From assembly GCF_014805625.2 (NCBI RefSeq), contig NW_023998457.1:1651413-1715412 (forward strand): a stretch of DNA of 64,000 bases. The letters are read 5' to 3'. Below the pieces are notes generated by a model. The model ran no database searches and was not told where the DNA came from. It worked only from the letters and a program-made list of their open reading frames with translations. The stretch comes from Glossina fuscipes. Taxonomy: Eukaryota > Arthropoda > Insecta > Diptera > Glossinidae. How positions within the stretch are numbered: position 1 is the first letter of the stretch; each line of letters begins with the position of its first letter. Positions 60,061 through 64,000 of this stretch are shown piece by piece. A program made the position numbers and the translations under genes.

Positions 60061-61080
60061 GCGATCGGCCGTTTGTGTAGTTCAGAACAACGCTATTACA
60101 GCCGTATTCTGCCGTCATCATCTTGTCAAAATGCTTATGACTGTCTTGCGATTTATTCTGCCTCGGCAGTGTCGTAAAAGGAAAACAGTTCTCAAGGCAC
60201 CTAACTTTCTTGTCTTCAGAAGAAGGAAAATGTTGACAAAACTCGCAAAAAGAAAGAGGAAATTTGGTTGGTATGACCTTCCTCCATCTTCTTGGCAATT
60301 TTTCAATTCTTTGCTTGCAAAATATGGTTGGTTTGGACTGGAAGAAATTTTCGACAGCCTACCTGGCTGGCTTTTCAGAATTAATTGTTTTCCATTCAGA
60401 AAAGATGGGGGTCTTTGAGGACAAGGTCCGGCGATCAAGGTGGTTGTGGTAAAACAGACCGTCCGAGCTCAAGAATTTTTTCTTGTGTCATCCTTGCTGT
60501 ACGTGGTCACACGTTGTCGTGTAAAAGAAGGACGTTTTTGCGATTGATGAGTGCCGGACGCTTTTCATGATGCTTCTCTTGCACTCTTTGCATCTGCTGG
60601 ATGCATTTATCCACAGTAATCGTTAAATTTGATTTTAAGAGTTCGTAATGAATTATGCCTCGACAATCACACTATACACACACTAAAATCTTTTTACTCG
60701 TAGGTAGTACATTTCTCATCGTCTGTTATAATTCTTTTTAAAAAAGGCTTCACATTTACCCGTGAGAAAAGACTTGTGGCGATTAACATGCGATATTCTT
60801 TATTCTGTTTATTGAGACTATGAGGTATCCATACTCCTAAATTGCTGATCTTCGTTAATTTCTCCACGGTTAATAGTCGATTGTAGGGTGTTAAATCTTT
60901 CTGCTATACCTCTTGTTGATTGGCGTGGATTTTACTCCAATATTGCCTTTAAAAGGTTATCGTCAACATCGGAATAGAGCAGAGATATAAGCCAATTTCT
61001 AAATGCCTGATCAGTTATCAGCCCTTCATCCTTTTTGACTCTTCATTTTCGAGGTTAAGAAAAACAGTTGAACGTAACAC
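60060..61080 (-). mobile_element. Mariner remnant of a further subfamily
   Basis: On the minus strand, successive transposase pieces appear in order with frameshifts. Near 60900 there is a helix-turn-helix-like segment (STRGIAERFN), then KISNLGVWIPHSLNKQNKEY. Next come LFSRVNVKPFLKRIITDDEK (catalytic Asp region, 60770-60720), then RGIIHYELLKSNLTITVDKC with IQQMQRVQEKHHEKRPALIN. Last are VLLLHDN (second Asp), a PQPP*SPDLVLKDPHLF match (third Asp region) and FLNGKQLI. No TIRs are found. Confidence 0.75.
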
Positions 61081-61876
61081 GCAACACAAAAAACAGTTGA
61101 CACAAGCCTAACTGAATTCTCGTCTATATAGGCAAACATAAACCCGCTTGGTTCGGTGACTTATAGCGGGTGAATACAAACAATAGATTCTATCTACCTG
61201 TACCGGAAGTTACTTATAACTCGACCCAATAATTAAAAAGCAATCACCAAGTTAAAGATTTTATGTATGAACCTTAATCGACTCTATAGGAATGCAAAAC
61301 ATATTTCTTTACTTTCTTTCAAGCATCTTAAATGAAACAAATGTTGCTTTTACTTAATGTTTTGTCTGTTTATTAATATTATTACCTCGAAAGAAAAAAA
61401 TGTGTTATAAGTCCAAGTCCTATGAACAGCAAAAAAAAAAAAGAAACAAAAAAAATGCAAAATACATAAATTTTATGAATTCATCGCCTTTGAAGAATTT
61501 TCATTGTTTACTACATTAAATTAAACAATAAAACACATATATCTACATTTTTATATTATTTGTTATTTTTTTACGTCACTGGGAAGGAAGTATTTTAAAT
61601 ATTATCTACTCTTGTTAAGATTTAATCAATAACTCGTTATGTTCCGCATATTCAATATGCATAGCGCTTAAAAACACAAACAATATGATGGAAATTTTTG
61701 CGTATATACACCCACGCTCGATATTCTCATCGATTAAATGTCATTGAACATCTTCTCTATAGGTTTGAAGAGTTTTTCTTTTGTTTTTTCTAATTTGAAA
61801 TTTAATATATTTAATAGTGCGTTCTTACTTTAGATGTTTATATAATAAAACATATATGCAGCTTTTAGATAAAGGA

Positions 61877-62520
61877 AAACAAGTAAAATCATTATGACCG
61901 GGCAAGGCCGACCATTACATATCCTATCGCGTAATAAGGTCATTAATTTAATTTCATGCAACAAAAATTGTACACTAAAACATCAACTGCCGTGGCAAAC
62001 TTAATTTACTCGTGAAAGATTTTATTATAGCCTATGGTGCAGGGTATACCCAGGGCTAAGTGCAGACGTATGTAGGCTGCAAAATGGTTTAAGATAGACC
62101 CACTTTTAATTATATTGATATAAGTCTGTCTGTTCGTCTGCTGCCTGTCCATGATTGTTTGCGTTCGACCTGCAAGATGTACGCCACACCCAGAAGAATT
62201 TGCTATAGGCCCAACTTTTACTATACCGTTCGATTAGGAATTGTTTTCTGAATCAATATACTCTTGCCTGTCCGTCCGTCCGTCAGTCTGTTCGTGTCGT
62301 CTTCCTGTGTTCAACCTATAGGTTGCAATTTTCGATATATATTAATGAAATTTTCTGCACCAACATTTTTTGGGCCAAGAACGAGTGTTATTGAAAATGG
62401 TTCGAATCGAACCACTTATTCAGCAACTCCGCACCTAAAGCTTTATTGTAAATAATCGCACGAAGTGGTGTAGGGTATTTAATGGTCAGCCGGGTCCCAG
62501 CACAGCGTTTTTACGCGTTT
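61877..62520 (+). mobile_element. Family-A copy with 50-bp terminal inverted repeats
   Basis: The left end (61877-61926: AAACAAGTAAAATCATTATG, then CGGGCAAGGCCGACCATTAC) and the inverse of the right end (62471-62520) align without gaps at 35 of 50 positions by eye. The shared core is GACCATTA. In between is a sense family-A body with a GTCTGTCTGTTCGTCTG tract near 62126 and CTGTCCGTCCGTCCGTCAGT near 62270. At 644 bp it would be a non-autonomous DNA transposon. No clear target-site duplication was seen. Confidence 0.55.
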
Positions 62521-62619
62521 GTGATTCACTTCCACTTCCGCCGCAGTCAAATTTTCCATGCCAGAATTCTGTTTTTTAGTGATTTTTGTTAAGCAACATA
62601 AAAAAAAAAGTTTTTTTTT

Positions 62620-62900
62620 ATGCACCTTCCTAAAAACTGACGAGGAGAGGTCCAGACGGTGCTTGGCGGATATGCTTTTAGCCTAAAACATCTCGAAAAT
62701 TGCGACTTGTAATTTGAATACAAAGTACTTATCCAAAGATCATAAAGACAAACAGACATGCAATGGCTTTAAAATCGGTTGGTACATTGGTACAATAATA
62801 GGATTTTTTCCAAGTTCGTTTTGGTGTCGCATATGTCCCCACAAACTTGTAATACACACGCTTATTAATTTCTGTGTAAAAGCTGTGCTAACTTAGATCT
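62620..62900 (-). repeat. Family-A repeat fragment
   Basis: A diverged antisense piece with ACATCTCGAAAATTGCGACT, AAGACAAACAGACATGCAAT and TCGGTTGGTACATTGGTACA. Confidence 0.4.
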
Positions 62901-64000
62901 TAGTGTTTATATTAGAAAAAAAAAAACTTCCCAAACTATAGAATTTGTCTTGTTTTCTTCTATTTCCGTCATGTCCAACCGTTTGCTGGAAACTCAACGC
63001 ATAAAACATCAGAAACTAGCAAGAATTTTTTGTTTTTCTTAAATTTTCTGTACTTATTTTATTCTCCTCACAAAAAAAATTTCTTCTCCCCTTTTCAAAT
63101 CAATATTTTGTCTTTTTGTTACCGCGTTGTCCAATTTATAAAACCTCAATGCACCACGTTCCCGTGAATTCGGTCTTTCTGCTTGCCTTTGTCTATACTT
63201 CGAAAACATTGTTCTCCAAGTCTCCTTTAAAGTATAGTAGGGTTAATTAAGCGTTTGCCTAGATAATGTACTCCGCAAATGTGGACATGGTAGTGGTCAG
63301 CAAGGATCATAGTTGAAGGGAGGAGAAGCTGTCGTCAACTCAGCCCAAGATTTCTTGTATTTGATCTGGAGGTTGATATTTTCGAATTTATACTTGCATC
63401 CGTATCATGTTATACTCTAACACTCATAAATATAGGGATAACTCGATCAATAGCTTTATTATGAATTTAGAATATCAGACGAGATAAAGAAGAGATTCAA
63501 TTTTTTTTTTTTGAACGAATGATAAGAAATAACACGGAGCCGATTTAATTAGACCAGCGTAATAAGCAGCTAAAATAGGATTAGGGAGTAGTGTTTAAAC
63601 ACTTTTGACTATAGAAACAATGAACTGGAAACGGATTGTATTGTAAGTTATACATGAGAAGGCGAAAAAAGCGATTAAATAATGAAAATTCGAGGCAGAA
63701 GGTAGCGCGGTAAACAGCAAAGCCAGGGCGAACGGGTGAAAGTGCTGAAAAGAGCCGATGACTTGACTGATAAATCAATCTCTTACCTCCGAGGTAACTG
63801 GATATAAACCAAATCCATGTTCTACCGGCGCCACAAAGGCTCAAAGATGTTATCTTCAAATTCCTTACGCAATTGAGTTTTTTGCTGGATGCAATCGACC
63901 ATGGGGTAGTACGCTAAATTTAGTTGCGGCATCAAAAAGAGATTCTGTTATGCTAAGAATTTTTAGTCGTTTCCCTAGTTTTAAGATTTCAAACTTTTGC
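62901..64000. other. Gene-free end of window
   Basis: No supported gene. The 92-codon minus-strand frame (63581-63859) does not resemble a family I recognise and shows no splice or start context. Confidence 0.3.

Noticed and set aside
1..64000. CRISPR arrays, operons and prokaryotic promoters
   Set aside because: The window is animal nuclear DNA with spliced genes; tandem repeats present have no spacer organisation.

Overview
The window is AT-rich animal nuclear DNA, almost certainly from a dipteran fly. Genes are sparse and mostly intact, with GT-AG introns. Decayed mariner-family transposons and short interspersed repeats carrying GTCYGTCCG-like tracts fill the space between genes. A calyptrate fly such as tsetse would fit, but that is inference from repeat style and composition, not a database match.

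Layout. 0-5 kb: an interspersed-repeat copy, a 640-bp mariner deletion derivative with intact ends and a TA duplication, and a minus-strand intronless gene for a secreted protein with two inactive trypsin-like domains (2939-4567). 5-10 kb: repeat copies and two mariner remnants. 10.4-16.5 kb: a five-exon plus-strand gene that I assembled from splice sites; it encodes a 323-residue secreted six-cysteine protein, and two of its introns are enlarged by transposons. 17.5-18 kb: a 30-bp minisatellite. 21.1-21.9 kb: a broken METTL4 (N6-adenine methyltransferase) copy. 23.8-24.2 kb: a CAATT-rich array. 26-28 kb: a second interspersed-repeat family. 28.46-30.64 kb: an intact intronless neurochondrin gene, the clearest gene here. 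31-45 kb: repeats, degenerate minisatellites and a G-quadruplex motif, with no gene I can support. 45.95-46.17 kb: a plausible first coding exon. 46.7-48.6 kb: duplications and a mariner remnant. 49-57 kb: repeats, including a 219-bp tandem array. 57.69-58.06 kb: a candidate two-exon gene for a 62-residue protein. 60-61 kb: a minus-strand mariner remnant. 61.9-62.5 kb: a repeat copy with 50-bp terminal inverted repeats, the best candidate for an intact non-autonomous transposon of the window's commonest repeat family.

The genes show no operon-like or pathway link; the common theme is mobile-DNA turnover around isolated genes. All sequence comparisons are by eye. Repeat boundaries are approximate unless stated, and exon boundaries rest on splice consensus and frame, without transcript evidence.
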